Of a stretch of DNA of 64,000 nucleotides, positions 1-8,843 are shown one piece after another. The translations under genes were made by a program, and so were the position numbers. Position 1 is the stretch's first letter. Every line of letters starts with the position of its first letter. The DNA is from JBBQZO01 sp038207625 (GTDB lineage Bacteria; Pseudomonadota; Gammaproteobacteria; Burkholderiales; Burkholderiaceae_D): assembly GCA_038207625.1 (NCBI GenBank), contig JBBQZO010000001.1, positions 62,001 through 126,000 of the forward strand, in the 5' to 3' direction. The notes under the pieces were generated by a model. The model saw only the letters and a list, made by a program, of their open reading frames with translations. It was not told the DNA's origin and did not search any database.

Positions 1-2
1 GG

Positions 3-26
3 GTGATCAAGGATCTGATGCAGTAA
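3..26 (+). CDS. 3' end of an unidentified gene (partial)
   Basis: The first bases read in one frame as VIKDLMQ followed by a TAA stop, which would be the last seven residues of a gene that begins left of the window. Seven residues are too few to assign a family. It is offered only because the frame is open to the window edge and is followed by a long non-coding stretch. Confidence 0.3.
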   Translation: MIKDLMQ

Positions 27-450
27 GCGCTGTCCCGCGTGGCTGGCACGTCGGCGCCGCGCCGCCGTGCCAGTGCGCCACCTTCCCCCAAGCGGGCGCG
101 ACGCCATCGCGCACGTCCTCCCCTTGTTTGCGCGACGCCGTCGCACACACCATTCCCCCTGCCTGCGCGACACCGGCCCCAGCCGCCGACGCGTCCGCCC
201 ACCTCCGCGCCCGCACGGCGCCAAAAACAATGCCCTACAGAATGTTGTGCCGGGTCAAGACCCACAACTTGGGCTGCGGGTAGGATAGATCTTGTAGTAG
301 GGCAACACGAACATGGCAAACCTACCGCAAGGTGGCGACGCAAAGCTTCTGGTCTCGGGCACACACGCCCGTGATAGCAGGGCCGCCATGGATTTTCATC
401 GCGGGCACGCAGACGCTGTGGATGCAGACCCGCATCAACCGGGAAATGAC
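27..450. other. Intergenic region upstream of the fimbrial operon
   Basis: I see no convincing gene in these 424 bases; open frames here have no start or ribosome-binding context and no recognisable protein. An 8-bp inverted repeat (43-50 with 66-73, CTGGCACG/CGTGCCAG) sits just after the preceding stop but lacks a T tract. A short palindrome GGGTC-AA-GACCC lies at 252-263. The fimbrial promoter is presumably here, but I cannot pick a -35/-10 pair with acceptable spacing. Confidence 0.5.
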
Positions 451-978
451 ATGAAAACGCAAACCAACTTCCAGCAACGCTCGTTCAAGCTCGCCGTCCT
501 GTCTGCATTTGCGCTGGGAACGGCCATCGTCAGCGGCAGCAGCGCGGCGGCGACCGCCACCGGCACCTTCGCCGTCAGCGCGACAGTCACCGCTTCCTGC
601 ACGGTGACGGGAACGCCGCTGGCGTTCGGTGCCTTCAGCACCTCGGGCGGCAATGTGGACGTGAGCAACAGCCTGAGCGCGACCTGCACCAACGGCAGCG
701 GTTACACCATCGGCCTGAGCGCGGGTACCACCGCCGGCGCCACCGTCGGCGCGCGCAAGATGATCCATTCGGGCGGCATCAGCACCTTGAACTACAGCCT
801 GTCGACGGTTTCGGCGGGCGGCACCAACTGGGACGACACGGGCGGCGCCAACGTGGCCGCCGGCACCGGCAATGGCGCCGCGCAAAACATCAGCGTGTTC
901 GGACGGATACCGAGCGGGCAGACCAGCGCGCTGGCCGGTACCTACTCGGACACCATCACCGCCACCATCACCTTCTGA
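451..978 (+). CDS. Spore coat U (SCPU) domain fimbrial subunit
   Basis: This 175-residue secreted protein is probably the major subunit of a chaperone-usher pilus of the archaic (Csu/sigma-fimbria) type. A signal peptide spans about residues 1-33 (basic start, hydrophobic LAVLSAFALGTAIV core, small residues before ATATGTF). The mature part is one beta-rich SCPU domain with two cysteines (TASCTV and SATCTN) and the typical C-terminal strand ending TYSDTITATITF. The ATG at 451 is chosen over an in-frame upstream ATG at 313 because it places the signal peptide at the N-terminus and has GGGA a few bases upstream. Its stop overlaps the chaperone start (TGATG), so the two are translationally coupled. 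Confidence 0.82.
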   Translation: MKTQTNFQQRSFKLAVLSAFALGTAIVSGSSAAATATGTFAVSATVTASCTVTGTPLAFGAFSTSGGNVDVSNSLSATCTNGSGYTIGLSAGTTAGATVGARKMIHSGGISTLNYSLSTVSAGGTNWDDTGGANVAAGTGNGAAQNISVFGRIPSGQTSALAGTYSDTITATITF

Positions 979-1844
979 TGAACGCCAGCCTCACTGCAGC
1001 GCGCCGCCTGGTCGGCGGCGCGTACTTGCTGGCCGGCCTGCTGCTGCACGGCGCGGCGACGGCGGGGATATTTTCCGTCAACCCGATCCGTGCGACGCTG
1101 TCGGCCGGCCAGCCGGTGTCCGCGTTCACCGTCACCAACAATGGCGACCAGCCGTCGGTGATCCAGCTCGAGCTGGTCAGCTGGTCGCAGCAGGATGGCC
1201 AGGAGGTGTACGTGCCAACCGCCGACATCCTCGCCACGCCGCCGATCTTCACGGTGCCGCCCGGCGGCTCGCAACTGGTGCGGGTGGGCATGCGGCGCAA
1301 GCCCGATCCCGGCCACGAGCTGACCTACCGCCTGTTTCTGCAGGAAGTGGCCGGGCCGCCGAAACCGGACTTCAACGGCCTGCAAGTGGCGTTGCGCATC
1401 GGCGTGCCGGTGTTTGTGCTGCCGCCCGTGCCCAGCGCGCCGATGTTGCACTGGCAGTCGGCGCGCACGGCCAGCGGCCAGCTCAAGCTGAGCGTGCATA
1501 ACAGCGGCAATGCCCATGTGCAGGTGGCCAACTTCAAGCTGCTCAACGGCGCAGCGCCGCTGCTGACATTGCAGACCGCCGCCTACGTGCTGCAGGGCCA
1601 GCAGCGCAGCTGGATCGTCAAACTGCCGGCGGCGCTGGGTGAAACGCAGCTGACGTTGGCCGCGCGCACCGATAGCGGCGACGTCGAGGCCAGTCTGGCG
1701 ACCCTGGGCGATGACGGTACCAGTGCGGCCAAGCTGGCCGCCCAGACCGACAACGGCACCGGCGCAGCCAAGCTGGCTGCCCGGACCGACAACGACAATG
1801 GCGCCGGCGCCAACGCGCCCAAGCGGGCAACGGAGCACCCTTAG
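978..1844 (+). CDS. Periplasmic pilus assembly chaperone (CsuC/PapD type)
   Basis: A 288-residue periplasmic chaperone that would cap SCPU subunits and deliver them to the usher encoded next. It has a signal peptide (hydrophobic to about residue 30), then an immunoglobulin-like N-terminal domain beginning GIFSVNPIRATLSAGQPVS, a subunit-binding edge strand region near FTVPPGGSQLVRVGMRR, and the conserved LTYRLFLQEV segment. The last roughly 45 residues exceed the usual 240-250-residue family length and are a low-complexity tail of repeated LAA(R/Q)TD units. The start overlaps the upstream stop; the usher follows after 16 bases. Confidence 0.85.
   Translation: MNASLTAARRLVGGAYLLAGLLLHGAATAGIFSVNPIRATLSAGQPVSAFTVTNNGDQPSVIQLELVSWSQQDGQEVYVPTADILATPPIFTVPPGGSQLVRVGMRRKPDPGHELTYRLFLQEVAGPPKPDFNGLQVALRIGVPVFVLPPVPSAPMLHWQSARTASGQLKLSVHNSGNAHVQVANFKLLNGAAPLLTLQTAAYVLQGQQRSWIVKLPAALGETQLTLAARTDSGDVEASLATLGDDGTSAAKLAAQTDNGTGAAKLAARTDNDNGAGANAPKRATEHP
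1725..1802 (+). repeat. Tandem 39-bp repeat in the chaperone tail
   Basis: Two near-identical 39-bp units (1725-1763 and 1764-1802) encode AAKLAAQTDN and AAKLAARTDN. A weaker third relative, LAARTDSGD, lies about 100 bases upstream. The tail lies beyond the chaperone fold, so length variation here should be tolerated. Confidence 0.75.
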
Positions 1845-1860
1845 CGGAGGACGACACCGT

Positions 1861-4236
1861 ATGGGGCGCCGCCTTGCCCTGATCGCGCTGCTGCTGGCGG
1901 CGCTGCCCTGCACCTCAGGCGCGGCGCGGGCGGGCGCGCAGGCGACGACGGTGCAAGTCCTGCCGGGCGTGCAGGCGACGACGGCGCAGGCCGAGGCAGG
2001 CACGCCAAGCGGCGCCGACGCCGAGATGTGGCTGTCGTTTCAGTGGAACCGCCAGGGCCCGGCCGACACGGTGCTGGTGCTGCGGCGCGCCGGCCGCCTG
2101 ATGGTGCGCGCCGAGGATCTGCAACGCTGGCGCCTGCGCCTGCCCGACGTGGCGCCGCTGGCGCACGGCGGCGACGACTGGTTTCCACTGGACGCGCTGG
2201 CCGGCCTTCGTTTCACGCTCGACGAGGCGCGCCAGGCGCTCGACGTGGCGACCCCGGCGGCGCTGTTTCAGAGCACCGCGCTGTCGGGCGAAGACAGCGC
2301 GCGCAGCGGCGCCACCCCGTCCGCGCCGGGCGCTTTCTTCAACTACGACGTGACGCTCGCGCGCAGCGCCGGCCAGAACGTCGCGAGCGGCTTGTTCGAG
2401 CTGGCCGGTTTCAATCGCTTCGGTTCGGCCACCAGCACCCTGCTCGCGCCCGACCTGGGCCAGGGCGCGCACCTGATTCGTCTCGACAGCAGCGTCGCGC
2501 AGGACCGGCCGACCCAGCGCGCCAGCCTGCGCATCGGCGACACGATCGGCGCCGGCGCCGCCTGGAGCCATCCGGTGCGCTACGCCGGCCTGCAGTGGGC
2601 CAGCAATTTCGCCACCGATCCCGGCCTGATCAGCTATCCGCAGCCGGGCATGCACGGCGAGGCCGTGGTGCCGTCCACGCTGGACGTGTACGTCAACGAT
2701 GCGCTGCGCCTGCACCGCGACGTGCCGGCCGGCCCGTTCAGCATCACCGACATCCCGGTGGTGACCGGCCAGGGCGAGCTGCGCATGGTGCTGCGCGACT
2801 TGCTGGGACGCGAACAGGTGATCAGTGCGCCCTACTACGCCAGCGCGCGTTTTCTGCGCCCCGGCTTGCACGAATTCTCCTACGAGGCCGGCGCGCTGCG
2901 GCGCAATTACGGCGTCGCCAGCAATGACTACGGACGCTTCGCGGCCAGCGCCACCGAGCGGGTCGGCATCAGCGAACAGCTTACCGGCGAACTGCACGCC
3001 GAAGTGCTGCGCGCCCAGCAGACGCTGGGGCTGGCCGGCAGCCTGCTGGCGCCCGCCGTGGGCGTGTTCACGGCGGCGCTGGCGGCCAGCCGCGGCAATG
3101 CCGGCAGCGGTGCGCTGGGCGCCGCCGGCTTCGAGCGGCTCAGCCGCGCGATCAGCGTGGGCGCCAATCTGACTGCCACCAGCGCGCGCTTTCGCCAACT
3201 CGGCTTCGACAACGGGCGCCTGCCGCCGATCACGGCGGCCCAGGCATTCGCCAGCCTTCCCACCAGCCGCTTCGGCTCGTTCGCTCTGAGCTACCTGCAG
3301 CAGCGCTACCGCGAGCGCGAACCGGTCCGGCTGCTCAGTGCCAGCTACACCAGGACGCTGGGCAGCGTCGGCTTTCTGAGCGCGTCGTTGCTGCGCTCGC
3401 TGGGTCCGCACCCCAGCACGGCGATCGGCATCAACTTCACCCGCGCGCTGAGCCAGGACAGCAGCGTCAGCGCCAACGCCAATAGTTACGCCGGTGCGCG
3501 CCAGGCCACTGTGCAACTGCAACGCAACCTGCCGGCCGGCAGCGGCTTCGGGTATCGCCTGATGGCCGAGGCGGGCGCAGCGGGGCGGCGCGAGGCCGCG
3601 CTGAGCGCGCAAAGCGATGTCGGCGGGTATACGCTGGAAGCGGCGCGGCTGGCCGATCAGACCAGCGTGCGCGTGGGCGCCACCGGCGGCGTCGCGCTGC
3701 TGGCCGGCGCGCCTTTCCTGGGGCGGCGCATGGATCAGAGCTTCGGCGTGGCCAGAATTACCGATTACCCCAACGTGCGCGTGTACGCCGACAATCAGGT
3801 CGTCGCGCACACCGACGCGAAGGGTCTGGCGTTCCTGCCGCACCTGCGTGCCTACCAGAAGAACGCGATCCGCATCGAACAGGCCGACTTGCCGATGGAC
3901 GCGCAGATCGAGACGATGCAGATCGACGCGGTGCCGTATCTGCGCAGCGGCCTGGTGCTCGATTTTCCCGTCACCCGTTCGCGCGGCGCGCTGATCACCA
4001 TTTTGCTCGAGGACGGCCAGCCCATCCCGGCCGGCGCGACCGTGCAGGTGGAGGGCGACGCGGAGCAGTTTCCCGTTGGCCTGCGCGGCGAAGCGTACCT
4101 GCTGCGCCTGTCGGCCAATAATCGGCTGCTGGTGACATGGCGCGGCCAACGCTGCAGCCTGGCCGCGCCGCTGGCGCCGACGTCCGAAGCGCTGCCCCAT
4201 CTGGGTAGTTTCACTTGCAAGGGAGTGCAACCATGA
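1861..4236 (+). CDS. Outer membrane usher protein (CsuD/FimD type)
   Basis: A 791-residue outer-membrane usher that would form the export pore for the pilus and recruit chaperone-subunit complexes. A signal peptide (MGRRLALIALLLAALPC) is followed by an N-terminal periplasmic domain, a long beta-barrel region in which FFNYDVTLARS and the plug region around LDVYVNDALRLHRDVPAGPF are visible, and C-terminal periplasmic domains (VLDFPVTRSRGALITILLED). The start at 1861 has a strong GGAGG site about ten bases upstream. The length agrees with archaic ushers, which are slightly shorter than FimD. The stop overlaps the next start (ATGA). Confidence 0.88.
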   Translation: MGRRLALIALLLAALPCTSGAARAGAQATTVQVLPGVQATTAQAEAGTPSGADAEMWLSFQWNRQGPADTVLVLRRAGRLMVRAEDLQRWRLRLPDVAPLAHGGDDWFPLDALAGLRFTLDEARQALDVATPAALFQSTALSGEDSARSGATPSAPGAFFNYDVTLARSAGQNVASGLFELAGFNRFGSATSTLLAPDLGQGAHLIRLDSSVAQDRPTQRASLRIGDTIGAGAAWSHPVRYAGLQWASNFATDPGLISYPQPGMHGEAVVPSTLDVYVNDALRLHRDVPAGPFSITDIPVVTGQGELRMVLRDLLGREQVISAPYYASARFLRPGLHEFSYEAGALRRNYGVASNDYGRFAASATERVGISEQLTGELHAEVLRAQQTLGLAGSLLAPAVGVFTAALAASRGNAGSGALGAAGFERLSRAISVGANLTATSARFRQLGFDNGRLPPITAAQAFASLPTSRFGSFALSYLQQRYREREPVRLLSASYTRTLGSVGFLSASLLRSLGPHPSTAIGINFTRALSQDSSVSANANSYAGARQATVQLQRNLPAGSGFGYRLMAEAGAAGRREAALSAQSDVGGYTLEAARLADQTSVRVGATGGVALLAGAPFLGRRMDQSFGVARITDYPNVRVYADNQVVAHTDAKGLAFLPHLRAYQKNAIRIEQADLPMDAQIETMQIDAVPYLRSGLVLDFPVTRSRGALITILLEDGQPIPAGATVQVEGDAEQFPVGLRGEAYLLRLSANNRLLVTWRGQRCSLAAPLAPTSEALPHLGSFTCKGVQP

Positions 4237-4682
4237 GCGGCCCGCGCCGCAGCGCGCGCCGCCTGTGTGCCGGCATGGCGCTGGCGCTGGCCGCCGCGAA
4301 CGCCCGCGCCGACGGCTGCAGCATGAATATTGAATCGCTGCAGTTTGGCACCTATGACGCTTTCAATGTCCAGCCGACCGACAGCGCGGCGAGCATCACC
4401 GTCACCTGCAGTGCGACGAGCGCGTTCACGATCACCCTGAGCGCCGGCGGCGGGACGTATGCGGCGCGCACAATGCGCCACGACGCCGACCAGCTGCTCT
4501 ACAACTTGTATGCCGATCCCGCCTACAACCTCGTCTGGGGCGACGGCATAGGCGCCGCGTCGGTCAGCGTCAGCGACACCAGCCAGGCGGCCATCCACAC
4601 CGTGTATGCGCGCATTCCCGCCCGGCAGAACAGCGTGCCCGGCCTCTACAGCGACAACATCACCGTGACCCTGCTGTACTGA
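4233..4682 (+). CDS. Second SCPU-domain fimbrial subunit
   Basis: A 149-residue secreted SCPU protein, translationally coupled to the usher through an ATGA overlap. A signal peptide (RRLCAGMALALAAANARA) precedes a single SCPU domain with cysteines at DGCSMNI and VTCSAT and the characteristic ending GLYSDNITVTLLY. Its place after the usher suggests a minor or tip subunit. The Csu tip protein CsuE has two domains, whereas this one has room for only one, so a separate adhesin may be encoded elsewhere or the pilus may lack one. A TTG at 4215 in frame is an unlikely alternative start. Confidence 0.82.
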   Translation: MSGPRRSARRLCAGMALALAAANARADGCSMNIESLQFGTYDAFNVQPTDSAASITVTCSATSAFTITLSAGGGTYAARTMRHDADQLLYNLYADPAYNLVWGDGIGAASVSVSDTSQAAIHTVYARIPARQNSVPGLYSDNITVTLLY

Positions 4683-4722
4683 GGGAAAGCGCTGCGCCGG
4701 CGCCGGCGTGGCGCGCCCCCGC

Positions 4723-5976
4723 TTACGAGGCGCTGGCGCGCGCCGCCACGTGCAAGTGGCTGGACCAGTCGGGCGACTGGGGTGCCGGCTTGGCGATGCC
4801 GTCGCGGCGGATGCTGAAAGCGTCGATGTTGTAGCTGCTGCGCCCGCGCGTGGCCAGTTGCACCAGGATGCGCCCGAACAGCGGCGTGAACTGGAAGGCG
4901 CGTCCGCCATCGGCGCACAGCAGCGCCACATTCGGATGGCCGGGCAGGCTGTCGAGCACCATCTGACCATCCGCGCTGATGCTGTGCAGACAGGTCGATG
5001 CATCGAGCGGCTCTGCGCTGACGCCGTGGAAGCGCTGACCGACAAACGCGCTCAGGCCGGCGACGATGCGCTGGTCCGGCAGCCCGCTGCAGCGGCGCGC
5101 ATCGCTGTGCTGCCGGTAACTGAATTCGCAACCGAGCCTGATCTGTCCGGGGCGTTCGAGCGGCGGAAAACCGTAAAAATGCTGCGCGACACCGTCCACT
5201 GTGGGACCGAACTCGCACCACATCGGCCACCGCAGCGCCTGTTCGACCTGGAAGTAAGCGCCCGTCATCTGCCAGATCGACAGCTCGACCGCCAGGCCGA
5301 ACGGCGCCAGCAGCACATTGCTGCACGCGCCGGGCGCCATGATCAGGCTGGTGGCCGTGTAACGCCCGCGCGGCGTGTCGATCCGGTAGCTGCGCGCGCC
5401 GGGACGCGGATCGATGACGCTGGCCGGACAATGCGCCAGCAGGCTCGCACCGCGCCGCACGGCGCCGTCGTACAGCGTGCGCAGCGTGCGCGCCACGTCG
5501 ACGCTGGCGCCGCTGGGCTGGCTGATGCCCCAGTAATCGTGCGGCAGCGGCCGAAACACTGGGTAGGCATCCTCCAGCTCGCCCCGTTCGTAGTGCCGGA
5601 ACGGCACCCCGAGCGCGCGCATGGCCGCCTCGCTGGCGCCCAGATCGCCCTCGACCGAGGCGCCGGAGACGCCGTAGAACAACGAGCCCTTGCGCTGCAG
5701 CAGCGTCACGCCGGCATCCTGCTCGATCTCGTGCCACAGGGCGAACGCGCTTTCGGACAGCATCGCCATGGCCGGATCGGCATACATCAGGCGAAACATG
5801 CGCACCTGGCTGTCCGCGGCCGCACCGGCGGCGCACAACGCATCCTGTTCAAACAGCACCGTCTTGTAGCCGGCCGCAGCGGCGTAGTAAGCGGCCGCCA
5901 GGCCGATGCTGCCCCCGCCGATGACGGCCACGTCGACGTCGTTGGCACTCACGCCAGTCCCGCTGGCCGGTAGCAC
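4723..5976 (-). CDS. FAD-dependent amine oxidase, monomeric sarcosine oxidase type
   Basis: A 417-residue cytosolic flavoenzyme of the DAO family, probably oxidising an N-methylated or other amino acid with release of hydrogen peroxide. The dinucleotide-binding motif VIGGGSIG is at residues 18-25. The SQVRMFRLMY segment (R59, R62) resembles the paired arginines next to the flavin in monomeric sarcosine oxidase. Cys329 in STCLHSISAD aligns by context with the cysteine that carries covalent FAD in that enzyme, and it is followed by the expected GRAFQFTPLFGRIL stretch. The substrate cannot be told from sequence. It converges on the fimbrial operon 40 bases away and is divergent from the CsgG-like gene. 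Confidence 0.75.
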   Translation of the reverse strand: MLPASGTGVSANDVDVAVIGGGSIGLAAAYYAAAAGYKTVLFEQDALCAAGAAADSQVRMFRLMYADPAMAMLSESAFALWHEIEQDAGVTLLQRKGSLFYGVSGASVEGDLGASEAAMRALGVPFRHYERGELEDAYPVFRPLPHDYWGISQPSGASVDVARTLRTLYDGAVRRGASLLAHCPASVIDPRPGARSYRIDTPRGRYTATSLIMAPGACSNVLLAPFGLAVELSIWQMTGAYFQVEQALRWPMWCEFGPTVDGVAQHFYGFPPLERPGQIRLGCEFSYRQHSDARRCSGLPDQRIVAGLSAFVGQRFHGVSAEPLDASTCLHSISADGQMVLDSLPGHPNVALLCADGGRAFQFTPLFGRILVQLATRGRSSYNIDAFSIRRDGIAKPAPQSPDWSSHLHVAARASAS

Positions 5977-6317
5977 GGGGGGCGCCGTGGCCGCGCGCCG
6001 CCGTGCGGGAATCGGTCGACGCGGGGCAAACGGGCAAGTCGCATGGCGGTCCTTGGCTCAGTGACACAAGAAGGTGGCACGCACGGGGCTGGCGCGCCAC
6101 AGCCATATTTAAAGCCCTTGCCGCCGGCGCGGAAGTGATTTCCCGCAAACTACTTGGGTATCAGCAAAACAATCTCCCTCCATCGCGCCACTTGCGCCCG
6201 TTCAACACAGGCTGGCAGCGCATCTTGCGCACGCGCAACTTGCCGCATCGAAACTTTGCCTACCATGGACAGTGTTCCATTTCCGATCACGTGTGGTTTA
6301 GCCTAAGGACAGCTGAC
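5977..6317. other. Divergent intergenic region, oxidase / CsgG-like gene
   Basis: These 341 bases separate two divergent genes and should hold both promoters. The stretch from about 6160 to 6300 is less GC-rich than its neighbours. AAGGA at 6305-6309 is the ribosome-binding site of the CsgG-like gene. A TTGCCG/TACCAT pair (6240-6245, 6261-6266) has a 15-base spacer and is only a weak promoter candidate. No small gene is supported. Confidence 0.45.
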
Positions 6318-7124
6318 ATGAACATGACCCCCTACGCAATGCGATGCGCGCCGCTGCTGCTGACACTGGCCGCCTGTTCGAACATGACACCGACCATCGG
6401 CGACCCGGGCGCCAAGACGGTGGCCACCGGTTCGGCCGGCGGCGCCACGGCGCACAACGCCAACGCCCAGCTGGAGCACTGCGACAAGACGCTGGGCACG
6501 CTGGCCCTGGTCGAAGAGGCCAACCAGCCGTGGTTGTACCAGTTCACCCAGGAATACCACATGCAGAGCACGGTGCCGCTGCTGCGCCTGATCATCCAGC
6601 AGTCGAACTGCTTCGTCGTCGTCGAGCGGGGCCGCGCGATGCAAAACATGCAGAGCGAGCGTGCGCTGATGGCCGCGGGCGAACTGCGCAAGGCGAGCAA
6701 GATGGGCAAGGGCCAGATGGTGGCGGCCGACTACACGGCCACACCGTCGGTCAGTTTCAGCGCGCGCGGCACCAACGGGCTGGGCGCGGCGGTAGGCGGC
6801 ATGCTCGGTTCGGTCGGCTCGATGATCGGCGGCTCGATCAAGTCGAACGAGGCCTCCACCATGCTGCTGCTGACGGACAACCGCTCCGGCATCCAGCTGG
6901 CGGCGGCCGAGGGCAGCGCCAAGAACTGGGACTTCGGCGTGGTGGCGGGATTTTTCGACGGGGCCGGCGCGGCCGGCGGCGGCTACAGCCGCACCCCGCA
7001 AGGCAAGGTGCTGACCGCCGCCTTTCTGGACTCGTACAACCAGCTGGTGCGCGCGGTGCGCAACTACAAAGCCCAGTCCGTTGAAGGGGGCTTGGGCACG
7101 GGCGGCACCTTAAAAACCAACTGA
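6318..7124 (+). CDS. CsgG/HfaB-family outer membrane lipoprotein
   Basis: A 268-residue lipoprotein related to CsgG, the pore-forming curli secretion protein, and HfaB. The short signal peptide ends in the lipobox LAAC with the lipidated cysteine at residue 20. The body contains the family hallmark of a beta/alpha fold with FVVVERGRAMQNMQSERAL, then a Gly-rich stretch (GLGAAVGGMLGSVGSMIGG) that could supply membrane segments, and an aromatic/Gly-rich region before the C-terminal helix. No curli subunit or CsgE/F partner lies nearby, so the cargo is unknown and a general envelope role is equally possible. The start is fixed by AAGGA nine bases upstream. Confidence 0.72.
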   Translation: MNMTPYAMRCAPLLLTLAACSNMTPTIGDPGAKTVATGSAGGATAHNANAQLEHCDKTLGTLALVEEANQPWLYQFTQEYHMQSTVPLLRLIIQQSNCFVVVERGRAMQNMQSERALMAAGELRKASKMGKGQMVAADYTATPSVSFSARGTNGLGAAVGGMLGSVGSMIGGSIKSNEASTMLLLTDNRSGIQLAAAEGSAKNWDFGVVAGFFDGAGAAGGGYSRTPQGKVLTAAFLDSYNQLVRAVRNYKAQSVEGGLGTGGTLKTN

Positions 7125-7156
7125 GAACGGCCCGCCCGGTGCCGCAGGAGCCGGAT

Positions 7157-7912
7157 TTAGACCGGTTCCTCTGGCGCCTGGGTGGCGCGCACGAAGATCG
7201 GCGCGCACAGCAAGCCCAGCTCGTAGAGCAGGCACATCGGCAAGGCCAGCGCCAGCTGGCTGACGATGTCGGGCGGCGTGACGATGGCCGCGATGACGAA
7301 GGCGCCGACGATCGCGTAGGGACGGATTTCCTTCAGTTTGGCGACGCTGACGATACCCATGCGCACCAGAATCACCACCACCACCGGCACCTCGAAGGTG
7401 GCGCCGAAGGCCAGGCACATCGACATGACGAAGTCGAGATAGTTTTCAATGTCGGGCGTGACCGCAATCGAGCTGGGCGAGAAGTCGTTGATGAACTTGA
7501 ACACCCGGCCGAACACGAAGAAGTAGCAGAACGCCACGCCGCCGATGAACAGCAGCGACGAGGACATCACCAAGGGCAGCACCAGGCGTTTTTCGTGGGC
7601 GTACAAGCCGGGGGCGATGAAGGCCCAGATCTGGTAAAACACCCACGGCAGTGCCAGGATGAAGGCGATCACCAAGGTCACTTTCATCGGCACCAGAAAG
7701 GGCGCGATGACGCCGGTGGCGATCATCTTCGACCCAGCCGGCAGCGCCTTGATCATCGGGCGCGCGATATAGTCGTACACTGCCGCAGGACCGGGCCATG
7801 CCAGCAGCGCCGCGCAGATCAGCGCAATGCCGATCGAGCTTTTGACCAGACGGTCGCGCAGTTCGATCAGATGGGAGATAAAGGTCTCTTCGCCCGGGGC
7901 TTTGTCGGTCAT
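7157..7912 (-). CDS. tatC: Sec-independent protein translocase TatC
   Basis: A 251-residue inner-membrane protein, the signal-peptide-receptor subunit of the twin-arginine translocase for folded, cofactor-bearing proteins. The N-terminal ETFISHLIELRDRL motif that contacts the RR signal peptide is present, as is the conserved membrane glutamate in AFGATFEVPVVV. Six hydrophobic segments are visible. It is the last gene of the long mla-his-tat block and follows tatB after about 60 bases. Confidence 0.96.
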   Translation of the reverse strand: MTDKAPGEETFISHLIELRDRLVKSSIGIALICAALLAWPGPAAVYDYIARPMIKALPAGSKMIATGVIAPFLVPMKVTLVIAFILALPWVFYQIWAFIAPGLYAHEKRLVLPLVMSSSLLFIGGVAFCYFFVFGRVFKFINDFSPSSIAVTPDIENYLDFVMSMCLAFGATFEVPVVVVILVRMGIVSVAKLKEIRPYAIVGAFVIAAIVTPPDIVSQLALALPMCLLYELGLLCAPIFVRATQAPEEPV

Positions 7913-7972
7913 ATTTTCCTGGGAAGCAGGGTGGGGTGTGCGCCTGCGCGCGCCTGGTCGCGCACGCGCGAC

Positions 7973-8464
7973 CTAGTAGAACGTGGAAGTGGAGGAGGCA
8001 CCGGGGCGAAATTTCTTGACCCGGGCCGCGCCCGAGATGACGTGCATCTTGCCGCCGTGGCGCTGCTTGTACCAGAGCGGCACAGCCGCACTGCGCACCA
8101 GCTTCTTGCGGCGAAATTCGCGCGCCTTGCGCTCCTGGTCGGACACCGTGGCAGTCGGCAGCGGCGTCATCAGGGCCGGCGCGCTGCGCCAGCTGTCCTC
8201 GACCTCGGCCAGATCCTTGCCGATGGTGTTTTGCACCTCGTCCTTGACCGACTGGGCCGCGTCCTGCACTTCTTTTTGCAGGTTGCGCAGTTCGTCGAGT
8301 TCAATTTCGCGGCTCACTTCGGATTTCACGTCGGCCAGATAACGCTGCGCGCGGCCGTACAGCGAACCGGCCATGCGGGCCACTTTCGGCAGCTTTTCAG
8401 GGCCGATGACGATCAGTGCGACGACGCCGATGATGGCGAGTTTGGAAAGACCGAGATCGATCAT
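7973..8464 (-). CDS. tatB: Sec-independent protein translocase TatB
   Basis: A 163-residue Tat component that works with TatC as signal-peptide receptor. It has one N-terminal membrane helix starting MIDLGLSKLAIIGVVALIVIG, the PEKLP hinge, an amphipathic helix (KVARMAGSLYGRAQRYL) and a long charged helical region (KSEVSREIELDELRNLQKE). The C-terminal tail is variable, proline- and basic-rich, as usual. It sits between tatA and tatC, which separates it from TatA-type paralogues. Confidence 0.95.
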   Translation of the reverse strand: MIDLGLSKLAIIGVVALIVIGPEKLPKVARMAGSLYGRAQRYLADVKSEVSREIELDELRNLQKEVQDAAQSVKDEVQNTIGKDLAEVEDSWRSAPALMTPLPTATVSDQERKAREFRRKKLVRSAAVPLWYKQRHGGKMHVISGAARVKKFRPGASSTSTFY

Positions 8465-8524
8465 GGCATGTCAAGGCGCAAAAGTCTGACGACGCGCACC
8501 CGAAGGCACACGCCGCGCCAGACA

Positions 8525-8752
8525 TCAACCCTTGGTCTTCTCTTTCGCTTCGACGTCGATGGTGGTCTTGTCGGCCACTTGCGCGGGCGCGCTAGGCGCG
8601 GTCGGTTTGTCTTCCTCGCCCTTGACGCCATCCTTGAAGCCTTTGACGGCCTTGCCGATGTCGGCGCCCATGTTGCCGATCTTCTTGGTGCCGAAAACCA
8701 ACATGACGACCACCAAAACGATCAGCCAGTGCCAGATGCTCATTGAACCCAT
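8525..8752 (-). CDS. tatA: Sec-independent protein translocase TatA
   Basis: A 75-residue protein that oligomerises to form the Tat transport passage. One membrane helix (HWLIVLVVVMLVFG) is followed by the FGTKK hinge and an amphipathic helix (IGNMGADIGKAVKGFKDGV), then a polar acidic/basic tail. Translation could also begin at the second Met, three residues in. It is the first tat gene and lies 91 bases downstream of hinT, so the tat genes may be read through from the his operon or have a start in that gap. Confidence 0.95.
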   Translation of the reverse strand: MGSMSIWHWLIVLVVVMLVFGTKKIGNMGADIGKAVKGFKDGVKGEEDKPTAPSAPAQVADKTTIDVEAKEKTKG

Positions 8753-8843
8753 ATTCTTCTCCTTGCAGGGCGCGTGCGCCCAAAATTCGGTCGATAGACA
8801 GACAGTATATGCGATGCGCCCTGTCCTGTCGCCTGTGCGTCGG

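Noticed and set aside
313..450. Upstream in-frame extension of the first SCPU subunit from the ATG at 313.
   Set aside because: It would put 46 extra polar residues before an otherwise perfect signal peptide starting at 451.
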